Assembly: GCF_021462285.1 (NCBI RefSeq)
Contig: NZ_CP082787.1
Location: forward strand, 1,860,001 to 1,924,000
Reading direction: 5' to 3'
DNA length: 64,000 nt
Source of the DNA: Serratia entomophila
GTDB lineage: Bacteria; Pseudomonadota; Gammaproteobacteria; Enterobacterales; Enterobacteriaceae
Shown: positions 9,988 to 18,297 of the stretch, piece by piece
How positions within the stretch are numbered: position 1 is the stretch's first letter
How the letters are laid out: the number at the start of each line of letters is the position of its first letter
Notes under the pieces: model-generated
What the model saw: only the letters and a program-made list of their open reading frames with translations
Told to the model about the DNA's origin: nothing
The model's database searches: none
Translations under genes and position numbers: made by a program

Positions 9988-10004
9988 TGCGCGCAAAAGG
10001 TGCA
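9988..10004. promoter_or_regulatory. NtrC enhancer-like site
   Basis: The 17-mer has TGCGCG, five bases, then GGTGCA; the NtrC consensus is TGCACC-N5-GGTGCA, so one half is perfect and the other matches 4 of 6. It lies about 130 bases upstream of the sigma-54 promoter, a normal enhancer distance. Confidence 0.55.
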
Positions 10005-10095
10005 GTTTCTCTGCCGGAGGGGCAGGCAAAAGCGTGGGTTTCACGCCGGGCTTTGCTATGCTGGCTGTCGAATTCGGTCATTACAGGGAGATGCA

Positions 10096-10734
10096 GTGAA
10101 GCCATCAGACGCCAAACCGCCAACGCGCCGTTCACGCGCGGTCGCCGCCAAACGCAGCACCATCATGGATGCGGCGCTGGAGTTTTTCTCGCTGTACGGC
10201 ATTCACGGCACCAGCCTGGATCAGGTGGCGGAACGCGCGGACGTTTCCAAGACCAATCTGCTGTACTACTTCCCGTCAAAAGAAGAGCTGTATGTGGCGG
10301 TGTTAAAGGGCATTCTTGAGGTTTGGCTGGCGCCGTTGAAAGCGCTGCGCGCCGATCAGGAGCCGCTGCAGGCGATCCGCGACTACATTCGCCTGAAGCT
10401 GGACGTGTCGCGCCATCATCCCCAGGCCTCGCGGCTGTTCTGCCTGGAAATGATCCAGGGGGCGCCGTTGCTGAAGCGCGAGTTGCAGGGGGGGCTGAAG
10501 GCGCTGGTGGACGAAAAATCCGCCATTATTGAGCGTTGGGTCGCGGAAGGCCACATTGCCGCAGTGGAGCCGCACCATCTGATCTTCATGCTGTGGGCCA
10601 CCACCCAGCACTATGCGGATTTTTGGGTGCAGGTGGAGGCGGTGACCGGCAAGACGTTGGCCGACGACGCCTTTTTCCAGCAAACGGTGGAGAACGTGCA
10701 GCGGGTGATTATCGATGGGATCCGGCCGCGTTAG
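10096..10734 (+). CDS. rutR: TetR-family regulator RutR
   Basis: A 212-residue TetR-family repressor that senses uracil and thymine. The HTH occupies residues about 17-63 (IMDAALEFFSLYGIHGTSLDQVAERADVSKTN spans the region, followed by LLYYFPSKEELY). The open frame extends upstream to 9811, but GTG at 10096 preceded by CAGGGAGATG gives exactly the E. coli RutR length. Divergent from rutA with its operator in between. The effector domain shows the conserved WATTQHYADFWVQV segment. Confidence 0.95.
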   Translation: MKPSDAKPPTRRSRAVAAKRSTIMDAALEFFSLYGIHGTSLDQVAERADVSKTNLLYYFPSKEELYVAVLKGILEVWLAPLKALRADQEPLQAIRDYIRLKLDVSRHHPQASRLFCLEMIQGAPLLKRELQGGLKALVDEKSAIIERWVAEGHIAAVEPHHLIFMLWATTQHYADFWVQVEAVTGKTLADDAFFQQTVENVQRVIIDGIRPR

Positions 10735-10750
10735 GCTGCCTGAATAAAGG

Positions 10751-10770
10751 GGGGGCGGTTGCCCGCCCCC
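10751..10770. terminator. Hairpin between rutR and cycA
   Basis: An 8-bp GGGGGCGG/CCGCCCCC stem with a TTGC loop separates the convergent rutR and cycA stop codons. Confidence 0.65.
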
Positions 10771-10777
10771 TGAAGCG

Positions 10778-12178
10778 TTATGCGGTTTTTTTCTTGCGCA
10801 GGAACAGATAGGACAGGCCAAGCACCACGAACCACAGCGGCGTGACGATCAGCGCCTGGCGGGTATCTTCACGCAGCGTCAGCAGCACCAGCACAAAGGC
10901 GAAGAACGCCATGCATACCCAGCACATCAGTTTGCCGGCCGGCATCTTGTAAATTGATTTCTGGTGCAGCGCCGGGCGCTGTTTGCGGTAAACCAGATAG
11001 GAACACAGGATGATGGTCCAGACGAACATGAACAGGATCGCCGAGACGGTGGTGACCAGCGTAAATACCGTCATCACGTTCGGGATCAGGTAAATCAACA
11101 CCACGCCGCCCAGCAGGCAGATGCAGGAGAAGGTCAGGCCGTTGGCCGGCACCGCGCGCTTGGAGAGGTTGGCGAAGGATTTTGGCGCATCACCTTCCTG
11201 CGCCAGGCCGAACAGCATGCGGCTGGTGGAGAACACCCCGCTGTTGGCGGAAGAGGCGGCCGAGGTCAGCACCACGAAATTGATCACGCTGGCCGCCGCC
11301 GGCAGGCCGATCAGCACGAACAGCTCAACGAACGGGCTCTTGTCCGCCACCACCGAGCTCCACGGCGTCACCGACATGATGACGATCAGCGCGAACACGT
11401 AGAACATGATGATGCGGATGGGAATCGAGTTAATGGCGCGCGGCAGCACTTTTTCCGGATCTTTGGTTTCCGCCGCGGTGGTGCCCACCAGCTCGATGCC
11501 AACGAAGGCGAACACCGCGATCTGGAAGCCGGCGAAGAAGCCGCTGATGCCTTTCGGGAACATGCCGCCGTCATTCCACAGATGCGTGAACGAAGCAACG
11601 GTGCCCGACGGCGACTGGAACTGCATGGCGATCATCACCAGCCCGGCGACGATCAGCCCGACAATGGCGACGATCTTGATCATGGCAAACCAAAACTCCA
11701 TCTCGCCGAACATCTTCACCGTGGCCAGGTTCAGGCCGAGCAGCAGCAATACGCACAGCAGCGAGGCGATCCATTGCGACAGCTCGGGGAACCAGAACTG
11801 CGCGTAGGCGGTGATCGCCACCACGTCGGCGATGCCGGTCACCACCCAACAGAACCAATAAGTCCAACCGGTAAAGAACCCGGCCCAGGGGCCAAGCAGA
11901 TCCGCCGCGAAGTCGCTGAAGGATTTGTATTCCAGATTGGACAGCAGCAGCTCACCCATGGCGCGCATCACGAAGAACAGCATAAAGCCGATGATCATGT
12001 ACACGAAGATGATGGAAGGGCCAGCCAGGCTGATGGTTTTGCCGGAGCCCATAAACAGACCCGTGCCGATGGCGCCGCCGATGGCGATCAGCTGAATATG
12101 CCGGTTGGTTAGGTTTCGCCGTAGATGATCTTCTGACGCGGGCGCGGCGTCGGTCGCTATTTTAGAATGATCTACCAT
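10778..12178 (-). CDS. cycA: D-serine/D-alanine/glycine transporter CycA
   Basis: A 466-residue APC-superfamily proton symporter importing glycine, D-alanine, D-serine and D-cycloserine. After an N-terminal MVDHSK comes LRRNLTNRHIQLIAIGG, then the nearly invariant segment GTGLFMGSGKTISLAGPSI; it follows E. coli CycA closely along its whole length. An upstream in-frame start at 12205 is rejected because MVDHSK aligns with the E. coli N terminus. Monocistronic, convergent with rutR. A long AT-rich leader lies upstream. Confidence 0.96.
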   Translation of the reverse strand: MVDHSKIATDAAPASEDHLRRNLTNRHIQLIAIGGAIGTGLFMGSGKTISLAGPSIIFVYMIIGFMLFFVMRAMGELLLSNLEYKSFSDFAADLLGPWAGFFTGWTYWFCWVVTGIADVVAITAYAQFWFPELSQWIASLLCVLLLLGLNLATVKMFGEMEFWFAMIKIVAIVGLIVAGLVMIAMQFQSPSGTVASFTHLWNDGGMFPKGISGFFAGFQIAVFAFVGIELVGTTAAETKDPEKVLPRAINSIPIRIIMFYVFALIVIMSVTPWSSVVADKSPFVELFVLIGLPAAASVINFVVLTSAASSANSGVFSTSRMLFGLAQEGDAPKSFANLSKRAVPANGLTFSCICLLGGVVLIYLIPNVMTVFTLVTTVSAILFMFVWTIILCSYLVYRKQRPALHQKSIYKMPAGKLMCWVCMAFFAFVLVLLTLREDTRQALIVTPLWFVVLGLSYLFLRKKKTA

Positions 12179-12527
12179 CTGATGATGTCCTGTTTTACCT
12201 GTCATTGGTGAAATAGTGAGCTCTGAAGTGGCTCTTTTTTATACGTTTATCCGGCTATTCCGGCTTTAGTAAGGTAGTGCAATAACGCCACCTTTGTGCA
12301 ACATGTTTACAACATTTATGCGAGGGATAAAAGTCGATTGTTCTTTACACAGCGGAGGTAAATCGGACGTTCAGGGAGCGGAAGATTACTCTTCAAAAAG
12401 GCAGATTAACAGACCTAATGCGGCTTATCTTGTTGATTAAACAGAGGGTTGATAATTTCGCATGAAAAAAAGTAATGAGTGTAAGCGTTTGAAGCCGCCG
12501 GTGCAGAAGAGAATAATTTAAGCCGCT
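12179..12527. other. Non-coding stretch upstream of cycA
   Basis: About 350 bases of AT-rich sequence that should hold the cycA promoter and leader. I see no convincing ORF, terminator or RNA gene in it. It ends at the tRNA-Lys relic that marks the left edge of the tailspike island. Confidence 0.4.
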
Positions 12528-12603
12528 GGGTCGTGAACTCAGCGGGTAGGGCAGCCGGTGCTTAATCAATGGGGCACAGCTTCGAACCCTGTACCACCCG
12601 CCA
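12528..12603 (+). pseudogene. Decayed tRNA-Lys copy (CTT at the anticodon position)
   Basis: This 76-base stretch has exactly the length of enterobacterial tRNA-Lys and matches the E. coli sequence at roughly 57 of 76 positions without gaps by hand alignment, including the GGGTCGT 5' end, the TTCGAA T-loop and a terminal CCA. Positions 34-36 read CTT. The invariant U33 is replaced by G and the anticodon stem pairs poorly, so it should not work as a tRNA. Best read as an old attachment site. Confidence 0.7.
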
Positions 12604-13174
12604 GCCAAATCAGCATGTTAGACCCCGTTTTTGCGTTGACGCCATTGCCTCTGCGGCATTTTGGGCGCGCGCTCAGTAAAAATTTCGGTGTTTTTTAATG
12701 GATGTTCAGAAAGGTGATCTGGCTCAAGCTAAGCGTATTAGCAGTGTCTTTGTGCTGTGGTTTACCCGGCTTGTCCTGCAAAATTCATAATGAAAAGTTT
12801 GATGAATCAGCTGGCTCATTCAGGCGTATCTCCCGGTTCGGCTACCAGGGCCGCGAATGCCAGTTCGTTTTCTCGCCGGCTTTCTGGCCGTATTTGGAGC
12901 CTTATACGCTTTCTTCACTACATAAGCAGGGTTGTGGGTCCATCTATTTTTTTTGAATCCTGTATCTATAACAACCTGCCCAGATATTTATATTAATAAC
13001 ACGATAAGCTAATAGCTGATTTTTGTGGGAAAAACTTCATCATCGGTTTTTAATTTATTATTTTTCTGCTGGCGCGAATCCGAAAAAATAAAACATCATG
13101 GAAAGTTTAATATCTGATGACTAGTATTAATTGCTTTGGCGAATTTTATAATCATTTACCTAAAGGAGTATGAA
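12604..13174. other. AT-rich stretch without a supported gene
   Basis: Between the tRNA-Lys relic and the tailspike gene. Two overlapping open frames of about 80 codons (12702-12956 and 12757-12996) have no recognisable motif, unusual composition and no good ribosome site; they could be debris of lost island genes. The last 100 bases are very AT-rich and presumably hold the tailspike promoter. Confidence 0.35.
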
Positions 13175-15430
13175 ATGGCTAGTGATCCAGCTTATGAAAC
13201 AGCAATTACGCGAGCGGGTTATATCCCCGTCAATTCTTTCGAGAATGGTTTTACTATAACTTTATCGGCCCAGGCATTATATCTAAACAAAAGTAATGAG
13301 TATTTTATCTGGAAAGGGGCTCTTCCTAAAGTTGTCCCCGTGGGGGCGACACCGGAAACATCCGGTGGCTTTGGTCCTACGGCCTGGACTGAAGTCAGTT
13401 ATTTAGCCGTGAGTTCTGAGTACGGTGCGAAAGTTGTGGGGAGTGGCCAAACGACGGTGAACAATATTCTCACCGTCGATGTTCGTCAATTTGGCGCCAA
13501 AACCATTTCTGAAGACCCTGATTTTGACAGCGCCCCGGCTTTTCGTGCGGCCATTGGTTACGTCCACGCCAACGGCGGTGGGGTTGTCAACCTCGGCGAA
13601 GGGGAGTATCGATTGCTGTCGGCGGGCGAAACGAAATTTACCACACCGCACGACGATGCGACCGCCGCCCCAGGAATGACGGGGGATACGAAGATTGATG
13701 AGGATCCCGTGAAGGAGAACCTGTCCGTGATTTTGGATATCTCTTCTAATGTGCAGCTAAGGGCTAAGGGTAATTACAACACCACTATCAGCGGTCCTTG
13801 GTCACGCCACACTAGCCCTATTGATAAAAACCAGGCTGTAGGCATTGTATTTCGCACTCCTAACAATTCACGAATGACAGAATATATTGATAACGTCGGC
13901 TTGCATAATATTCATATTGCCAATTTTTTTATTGGTGTGATTGCGGACGGTATTCTATTCAGAGAATCAAGTTTTAGCAATGTGAGATTTAATGGTTGTG
14001 CTATGCCATTCTTAGCACTAGGCGCCGATAACATCACATTCCATGGTACAACATCCGTAGAAAACTGCTACTCGGGTATTGTGATTGGCGGATGGTGGAC
14101 TCAGCGAAATAACACAACGGCAGGGGGCGTTTGGGTTCCTCCTTATGTGGCTGGAACTGATGTGTATTCCCTTGGTTGGGCCGATTTCGTTACCTTCGAT
14201 AAAATTATAGCTTCGTATTCCGGCCAACCATTTGGGGATAAGCATCTTGAAGTCGACAACTTTTTCAATACCTACTTCTTCAAAGAGTCTTACAGCAAGA
14301 AATATAGTGCCGGAGGGCGGTTAACAAATGGAACTAATGGTTCCTCCGCCAGTTCGGACTTAACTGCTAATAAATTTCGCGGCATTGCACACAGGGCTTT
14401 AGTGAATTTCTCTCGCTATGGCCGTGGGAACTGTAACTTTCTCATTAAATCTGCAAAAACGTGGGGGTGCTCACGTGTTCCTTTCATGGGGCCAGTGATG
14501 CAGGGAGGGGATTATTACGGAGAAATTCGTGATGTGTATTCAGAAAATACAGGCTTCTTAGATCCATCACAGCCGTGGTCCGATGCTAATAACTTCTATA
14601 AGTCTGGTAGGGATCCGTATAATAAAGATCGTGCGGACTTACCGTGGGGAGTATCTGAGGGGGTGTTCGGCGTAGGTAGAGTTACTTACCAAGGAACAAA
14701 AAACAGAAATCCGTCTGAAATAGCATTAATCTCCAATGGTCGCACATGGCTTCAATTGGTGCCTAAAAATAACGCTGATATTTCTATATCGAATGGCGGA
14801 ATCCAAACAGCCAATGCTATTCGTAAAATCAGCTCATACGACTCTACCGGGACTTATGTTGAAATTGAGTCGTTGGCAATTGGTCGATTTGAATCACAGC
14901 CAACGACTTGGGACCGCAGCGATCTTGATATTACGCACCTCTTCCGCCGTCGGGTGTTTGAAAATCTTAGTGATGTAGTGCTCCGGCATACACAGAACGG
15001 AATAACTACTAAGGTTGCAAATTTTGTTACCTCGATAGTTTATGAGGGCGGCCGAGTTAAAGTTTATATGAGGGTTAAAATACCGTCTAATGCTGCCACG
15101 TTATCCGGTGATATGAATGTTGCGTACATTCCAGTGCCTAATGATACCGCCAATTTCGGTACGGACTTTATTGAGCTCACGGTGTTGCAGGCTGATATCG
15201 TTGGAATACGAACAAATACAGTATATCAAATAGGTAGCAATAATATTGTTGGCGAAACAAGGCAGCCAAAACAATTTTTGGCTGTTGCGGGGGCTACTTC
15301 TCTCATGCGACTATATGAGGATTACCAGCGAAGCAGGCCACTAGCAATCAGTGATTTTAAACCTGAGAGCTATTTGGAGTTCTCTCTCGAATATAATGGC
15401 TTTTGGAATATATGGAACTCAGGGGGTTAA
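13175..15430 (+). CDS. Phage-type tailspike protein (beta-helix polysaccharide-degrading)
   Basis: A 751-residue protein. Residues about 10-70 (RAGYIPVNSFENGFTIT, NEYFIWKGALPKVVP, FGPTAWTEVS) match the head-binding/adaptor module common to podovirus tailspikes and colanidases. DVRQFGAKTI followed by a FRAAIGYVHANGGGVVNLG-type segment (about 100-140) starts a pectate-lyase-like right-handed beta-helix. The C-terminal 200 residues look like a trimerisation or carbohydrate-binding part. Such enzymes cut capsule or O-antigen. The start at 13175 follows AAAGGAG; the frame opens 13 codons earlier. No other phage gene is nearby, and codon and base use are more AT-rich than the neighbours. Confidence 0.82.
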   Translation: MASDPAYETAITRAGYIPVNSFENGFTITLSAQALYLNKSNEYFIWKGALPKVVPVGATPETSGGFGPTAWTEVSYLAVSSEYGAKVVGSGQTTVNNILTVDVRQFGAKTISEDPDFDSAPAFRAAIGYVHANGGGVVNLGEGEYRLLSAGETKFTTPHDDATAAPGMTGDTKIDEDPVKENLSVILDISSNVQLRAKGNYNTTISGPWSRHTSPIDKNQAVGIVFRTPNNSRMTEYIDNVGLHNIHIANFFIGVIADGILFRESSFSNVRFNGCAMPFLALGADNITFHGTTSVENCYSGIVIGGWWTQRNNTTAGGVWVPPYVAGTDVYSLGWADFVTFDKIIASYSGQPFGDKHLEVDNFFNTYFFKESYSKKYSAGGRLTNGTNGSSASSDLTANKFRGIAHRALVNFSRYGRGNCNFLIKSAKTWGCSRVPFMGPVMQGGDYYGEIRDVYSENTGFLDPSQPWSDANNFYKSGRDPYNKDRADLPWGVSEGVFGVGRVTYQGTKNRNPSEIALISNGRTWLQLVPKNNADISISNGGIQTANAIRKISSYDSTGTYVEIESLAIGRFESQPTTWDRSDLDITHLFRRRVFENLSDVVLRHTQNGITTKVANFVTSIVYEGGRVKVYMRVKIPSNAATLSGDMNVAYIPVPNDTANFGTDFIELTVLQADIVGIRTNTVYQIGSNNIVGETRQPKQFLAVAGATSLMRLYEDYQRSRPLAISDFKPESYLEFSLEYNGFWNIWNSGG

Positions 15431-15472
15431 CATGCGCATTTTAATTGAGAAAGAGAGATAATTTACACTTCC

Positions 15473-15505
15473 ACACCTCGGACACCCACTGGCTGTCTGA
15501 GGTGT
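15473..15505 (+). terminator. Hairpin after the tailspike gene
   Basis: A 12-base inverted repeat with one mismatch (ACACCTCGGACA against TGTCTGAGGTGT) and a 9-base loop begins 42 bases after the tailspike stop. It lacks a strong T-run. Confidence 0.5.
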
Positions 15506-15773
15506 ACACAAAACGCCATCTGCAACTCAAAATATCGAGCCCTATTTTTCAACCAGAAGTATGGCGTTATTTTCATTGCCTGTCGGCGATTGTGATGCTG
15601 TTCACTGGGGGGAACTCCAGGGATGATCGTGGAGTAATGGTTGCTGATGGTGGGACAAACTTGACACAGGGATGTTTTTACCTCTGTTGATAGGGTTTTT
15701 AAACTTTTTGAATTATGGGGCGTGCCAGCACTGCTTTATTCAGTAATGTAATGATATTATTGATAAATAATGC
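15506..15773. other. Stretch without a supported gene inside the island
   Basis: About 270 bases between the tailspike hairpin and the right tRNA-Lys relic. An open frame covering 15445-15690 has no recognisable motif or ribosome site and overlaps the hairpin, so I do not call it. Confidence 0.35.
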
Positions 15774-15820
15774 GGCTCTTAATCAATGTGGCCCAGGTTA
15801 GAACCCTGTACGACCATCCT
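15774..15820 (+). repeat. tRNA-Lys 3'-half relic (putative right attachment site)
   Basis: The stretch aligns without gaps to positions 30-76 of tRNA-Lys: anticodon loop CTCTTAATCAAT, T-arm AGGTTAGAACCCTG and a 3' end ACGACC. It shares an 11-base identical block (CTTAATCAATG) and GAACCCTGTAC with the left copy at 12528-12603. Changes in the T-loop and the lost CCA show decay. Confidence 0.6.
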
Positions 15821-15880
15821 CAGCGCAATTTTCCGCATGCAGGCGCTTGAGCGCCGCTGCCCGCCCAAGAATCTTTCAGG

Positions 15881-16384
15881 TCAAAACGAAGGAAGCAGAT
15901 GGGCCACGGCCAGCAGCGCTACTGCCCAGAGGGCGGCCGAAAGCGTTGTAGTGAGATAAACCTGTTTGCGCGGCAGCGCAAGCATGCCGGCCACCAGGGG
16001 TACCGTGTAACGCAGTACCGCCAAAAAGCGTGAGGCGAACAGCAGCGGCATGCCTTTTTGCTGCAGGGCCAGCTGCGCCTTGCGCAGCGGCTCATGAAAC
16101 CGGGCCGGCAGCCATGCCATAGGTTTGTTGCGGCATAACAGCGCGCCGCAGTGGAACGACAACAGGGAACCCAACGCAGCGCCCAGGGTAATGGCGGCCC
16201 AGAGGTGGCCGGCGGGCAACGCATGCTTGCTCGCCAGGATCCCCATCAGCAGCGTGACGGAGGCCGGGGGCAGCACGGAGGAAACGACGATCACCGACTT
16301 GCCCAATGAGAACAGGAAGATAATCAGCAACAGAAGCTCGGGATGCGGGCCGTATTTGGCAATAATCTGCGTTAATTCACCCAT
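15881..16384 (-). CDS. DedA-family (VTT domain) membrane protein
   Basis: A 167-residue inner-membrane protein of the DedA/SNARE-associated family, linked to lipid scrambling and membrane homeostasis. Characteristic stretches are KSVIVVSSVLPPASVTLLMG, LGAALGSLLSFHCGALL and SRFLAVLRYTVPLVAGM, the last carrying the conserved arginine region. The ATG at 16384 is chosen because GAAGGCG precedes it; a GTG ten codons earlier is possible. It is a little shorter than classic DedA proteins. Transcribed alone, just beyond the right edge of the tailspike island. Confidence 0.8.
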   Translation of the reverse strand: MGELTQIIAKYGPHPELLLLIIFLFSLGKSVIVVSSVLPPASVTLLMGILASKHALPAGHLWAAITLGAALGSLLSFHCGALLCRNKPMAWLPARFHEPLRKAQLALQQKGMPLLFASRFLAVLRYTVPLVAGMLALPRKQVYLTTTLSAALWAVALLAVAHLLPSF

Positions 16385-16531
16385 TAAGGCGCCTTCAGAC
16401 AGGGGGTTTGACACCAGTGTCCCATCCGCAGGTTCAATAACGGCTAAATCATATTCCGTTCAGCCTGGCTTTCACCTCTGCGCACCAGCGGTTATGGTAG
16501 GTGCCAGGGCCATAAAAAAGAGGAAGGAACC

Positions 16532-16837
16532 ATGCTGAAAGTGATTGCTGAAGATTTTATCAAGCCGGAACATATTGAAACGGTGATGCCGCTGTACCGG
16601 GAGCTGGTGGAAAAGACCCGCGAAGAACCGCGCTGTGTTTCCTATGAGTTGTTTATCGATGAAAAAGATCCCGGGCACTTTATCTTTGTCGAGAGTTGGC
16701 CGGATCGCGCCGCGTTGGATGAACATTGCCAAAGCGAGCATTTCAAACGGCTGGTTCCCGCGATCAACCAGCATCAGCGCAAAGCGTGCGATTTTCTGTT
16801 TATGCGGCCTTTCCCCACGGCGACGAACGAAAAATAA
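16532..16837 (+). CDS. Antibiotic biosynthesis monooxygenase-domain protein (YgiN-like)
   Basis: A 101-residue ABM-fold protein like the quinol monooxygenase YgiN. Features are LKVIAEDFIKPEHIETVMPL at the N terminus, the VSYELFIDEKDPGHFIFVESW core with the typical ESW motif, and the SEHFKRLVPAI helix. Members form dimeric ferredoxin-like barrels acting on quinols or other small aromatics, or degrade heme. GAGGAAGGAACC directly precedes the ATG. It is monocistronic and the substrate is not determined by context. Confidence 0.82.
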   Translation: MLKVIAEDFIKPEHIETVMPLYRELVEKTREEPRCVSYELFIDEKDPGHFIFVESWPDRAALDEHCQSEHFKRLVPAINQHQRKACDFLFMRPFPTATNEK

Positions 16838-16843
16838 AAAAAA

Positions 16844-16863
16844 GCCCCGCAGGGGGGCGGGGT
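16844..16863 (-). terminator. Rho-independent terminator reading leftward
   Basis: A CCCCGC/GCGGGG stem is followed on the minus strand by a T-rich run (the A-run at 16831-16843). It suits a transcript from the minus-strand gene at 16959-17516 or a short RNA starting near the Fur box. Confidence 0.75.
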
Positions 16864-16907
16864 TAATGGCTTGTCTAGAATATCTTATCGTGAATAAAAA
16901 ATAGGTG

Positions 16908-16926
16908 CGCAATGAGAATCATTCTC
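16908..16926. promoter_or_regulatory. Fur-box-like palindrome in a convergent intergenic region
   Basis: GAGAAT-C-ATTCTC is a perfect palindrome, and the 19-mer matches the GATAATGATAATCATTATC consensus at 14 positions. It lies between two convergent genes, not upstream of either, followed on the minus strand by a terminator about 60 bases away. Confidence 0.5.
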
Positions 16927-16958
16927 TAGGAATGCTCCGAAAGCCAGGGGCGGGTGGA

Positions 16959-17516
16959 TTACGGCTGTTGTGCCGCAGGGGCGCTTTCGCAGGCGGTTTT
17001 GATGGCACGCAGCATGCGGCGGCGTATCAACCCGCTGACGAGGCGGATCGCATACCAGTATGGGGTAAAACGCAGCCGGCTGGCGCGATCCGGGCAGAAG
17101 ATACGGGTTTCCGTCACCAGCCGGTTGCCGCCGCTGCTGGGGTGCACGGCATACCCCAGCGCCAGCTTGGCGACGCCGGGCTGGCGGTAGCCCAGAAAAG
17201 CCGGGCCATCGGCAATGTCCACCAGGCCGTAACTCGCCAGCCAGAAACGCCCGATCAGGCCATAAACCAACTCTTGCTCATTTCGCTCAAGCTGGCTGAA
17301 GTTCTGCTGGCCAAACGACGGCGCGGCTGTCTGGCGCTGCAGCAGGCGGGAAGGCAGCTCGCGCAGCGCAATCATGCGGCGAAAGAAAGGGTCCTGTCTG
17401 GGATCGTAAGCCGCGGCGGCTGCGATGATTTGAAACGCCGGCGCATTGATTTCAATAGCGTGACGCTCCGAGAATTGGTATTCCCCAAGATATTTATCCA
17501 GCAGCATGTCATCCAT
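16959..17516 (-). CDS. Conserved protein of unknown function (possible START/SRPBCC fold)
   Basis: A 185-residue protein. AAGGA lies 6 bases before its ATG. It contains SERHAIEINAPAFQIIAAA near residue 17, a central LASYGLVDIADGPAFLGYRQ segment and VTETRIFCPDRASRLRFTPYWYAIR toward the end. The pattern of an N-terminal HAIEINAPA strand and a late TETR-FCPD motif recalls polyketide-cyclase-like SRPBCC proteins, but this is a weak impression. It lies 61 bases downstream of the enoyl-CoA hydratase gene on the same strand and could be the last gene of that operon. Confidence 0.6.
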   Translation of the reverse strand: MDDMLLDKYLGEYQFSERHAIEINAPAFQIIAAAAAYDPRQDPFFRRMIALRELPSRLLQRQTAAPSFGQQNFSQLERNEQELVYGLIGRFWLASYGLVDIADGPAFLGYRQPGVAKLALGYAVHPSSGGNRLVTETRIFCPDRASRLRFTPYWYAIRLVSGLIRRRMLRAIKTACESAPAAQQP

Positions 17517-17577
17517 ATTCCTTACGATGTCTTGCCATCAGAATAATCTTGGATATGGGGCCACGGCCAGCTGAAAT

Positions 17578-18297
17578 TTAGCGTCCGGCTGCGGCGCGGC
17601 GAACCTGCTCCACCCAGCCTTGCTGATAGTCGAACGACGGCGCTTCGCGGTGCGCCAAACTCTGGCGCACAATAGCCTTCACCGCCTGGCTGGCGAAGGG
17701 ATCCTTTTGCGCAATCTGCCGGGCCAGCTGCAGCGCGTCTTCCAACGCCGGGCCTTCGCTGAGGCGTGAAATGGCCCCGTGCCGCAGGGCCTCTTCCGCG
17801 CCGACTATTCTGCCGGTGAGCAGCCAGTCGAGCGCGATATAGGGCGAGATACGCGCCGGCAGCCGCGCGCAGCCGCCCTGGGCGGCCACCAGGCCGAGGC
17901 CGGTTTCCGGAAAGCTGAAACGGGCATGGCGCTGGGCGACAATCAGATCGCAGGCCAGCGCTATTTCAAAACCGCCGCCGAAAGCGATGCCGTCGACGGC
18001 GGCGACGATCACTTTGCTGAGCCGTGCGTGGATGATGCCGCCAAATCCGCCCGGCGCCACCACCGGCAGTTCCCCCTGGCGAAAAGCCTGCACGTCCATG
18101 CCGGCGGAAAACGCCTCCGGCTGGCCCGTCAGCACGATGACCCGCACCTTTTCATCCCGCTCGGCCCGTTGCAGGTGCATCTGAATCAGCTCGGCCATCC
18201 GCAGGTTGATGGCGTTCTTTTTTTCCGGCCGGTTGAGGGTGATAACGGCGATATGGTCGTCGTGGCGTTCATAGAGTACCGGCGGCAATTCACTCAT
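17578..18297 (-). CDS. Enoyl-CoA hydratase/isomerase family protein
   Basis: A 239-residue crotonase-fold enzyme that hydrates or isomerises enoyl-CoA thioesters. FSAGMDVQAF and IAFGGGFEIALACD supply the oxyanion hole and first catalytic glutamate; the second glutamate lies in FSFPETGLGLVAAQGG. Slightly shorter than the 255-260 residues of PaaF/EchA. Its start overlaps the end of the MFS gene by 8 bases, so it belongs to the dehydrogenase-thiolase-ALAS-MFS operon. The substrate is probably a product of the neighbouring dehydrogenase, but this is inference. Confidence 0.87.
   Translation of the reverse strand: MSELPPVLYERHDDHIAVITLNRPEKKNAINLRMAELIQMHLQRAERDEKVRVIVLTGQPEAFSAGMDVQAFRQGELPVVAPGGFGGIIHARLSKVIVAAVDGIAFGGGFEIALACDLIVAQRHARFSFPETGLGLVAAQGGCARLPARISPYIALDWLLTGRIVGAEEALRHGAISRLSEGPALEDALQLARQIAQKDPFASQAVKAIVRQSLAHREAPSFDYQQGWVEQVRRAAAGR

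Larger units (their letters stand above)
12528..15820. mobile_element. Remnant genomic island flanked by tRNA-Lys relics
   Basis: A 3.3-kb segment is bounded by a full-length decayed tRNA-Lys (12528-12603) and a decayed tRNA-Lys 3' half (15774-15820) in the same orientation. The arrangement is that expected of attL/attR after integration into a tRNA gene. Base composition inside is visibly more AT-rich than the flanks. The only convincing gene is a phage-type tailspike protein; no integrase, capsid or tail gene remains. The interpretation as an old prophage or satellite remnant is inference. Confidence 0.6.

Noticed and set aside
12702..12996. Two overlapping frames of about 80 codons in the tailspike island
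   Set aside because: No motif, no clear ribosome site, odd composition; noted only as possible debris.
15445..15690. 81-codon frame after the tailspike gene
   Set aside because: Overlaps a hairpin and lacks any recognisable feature.
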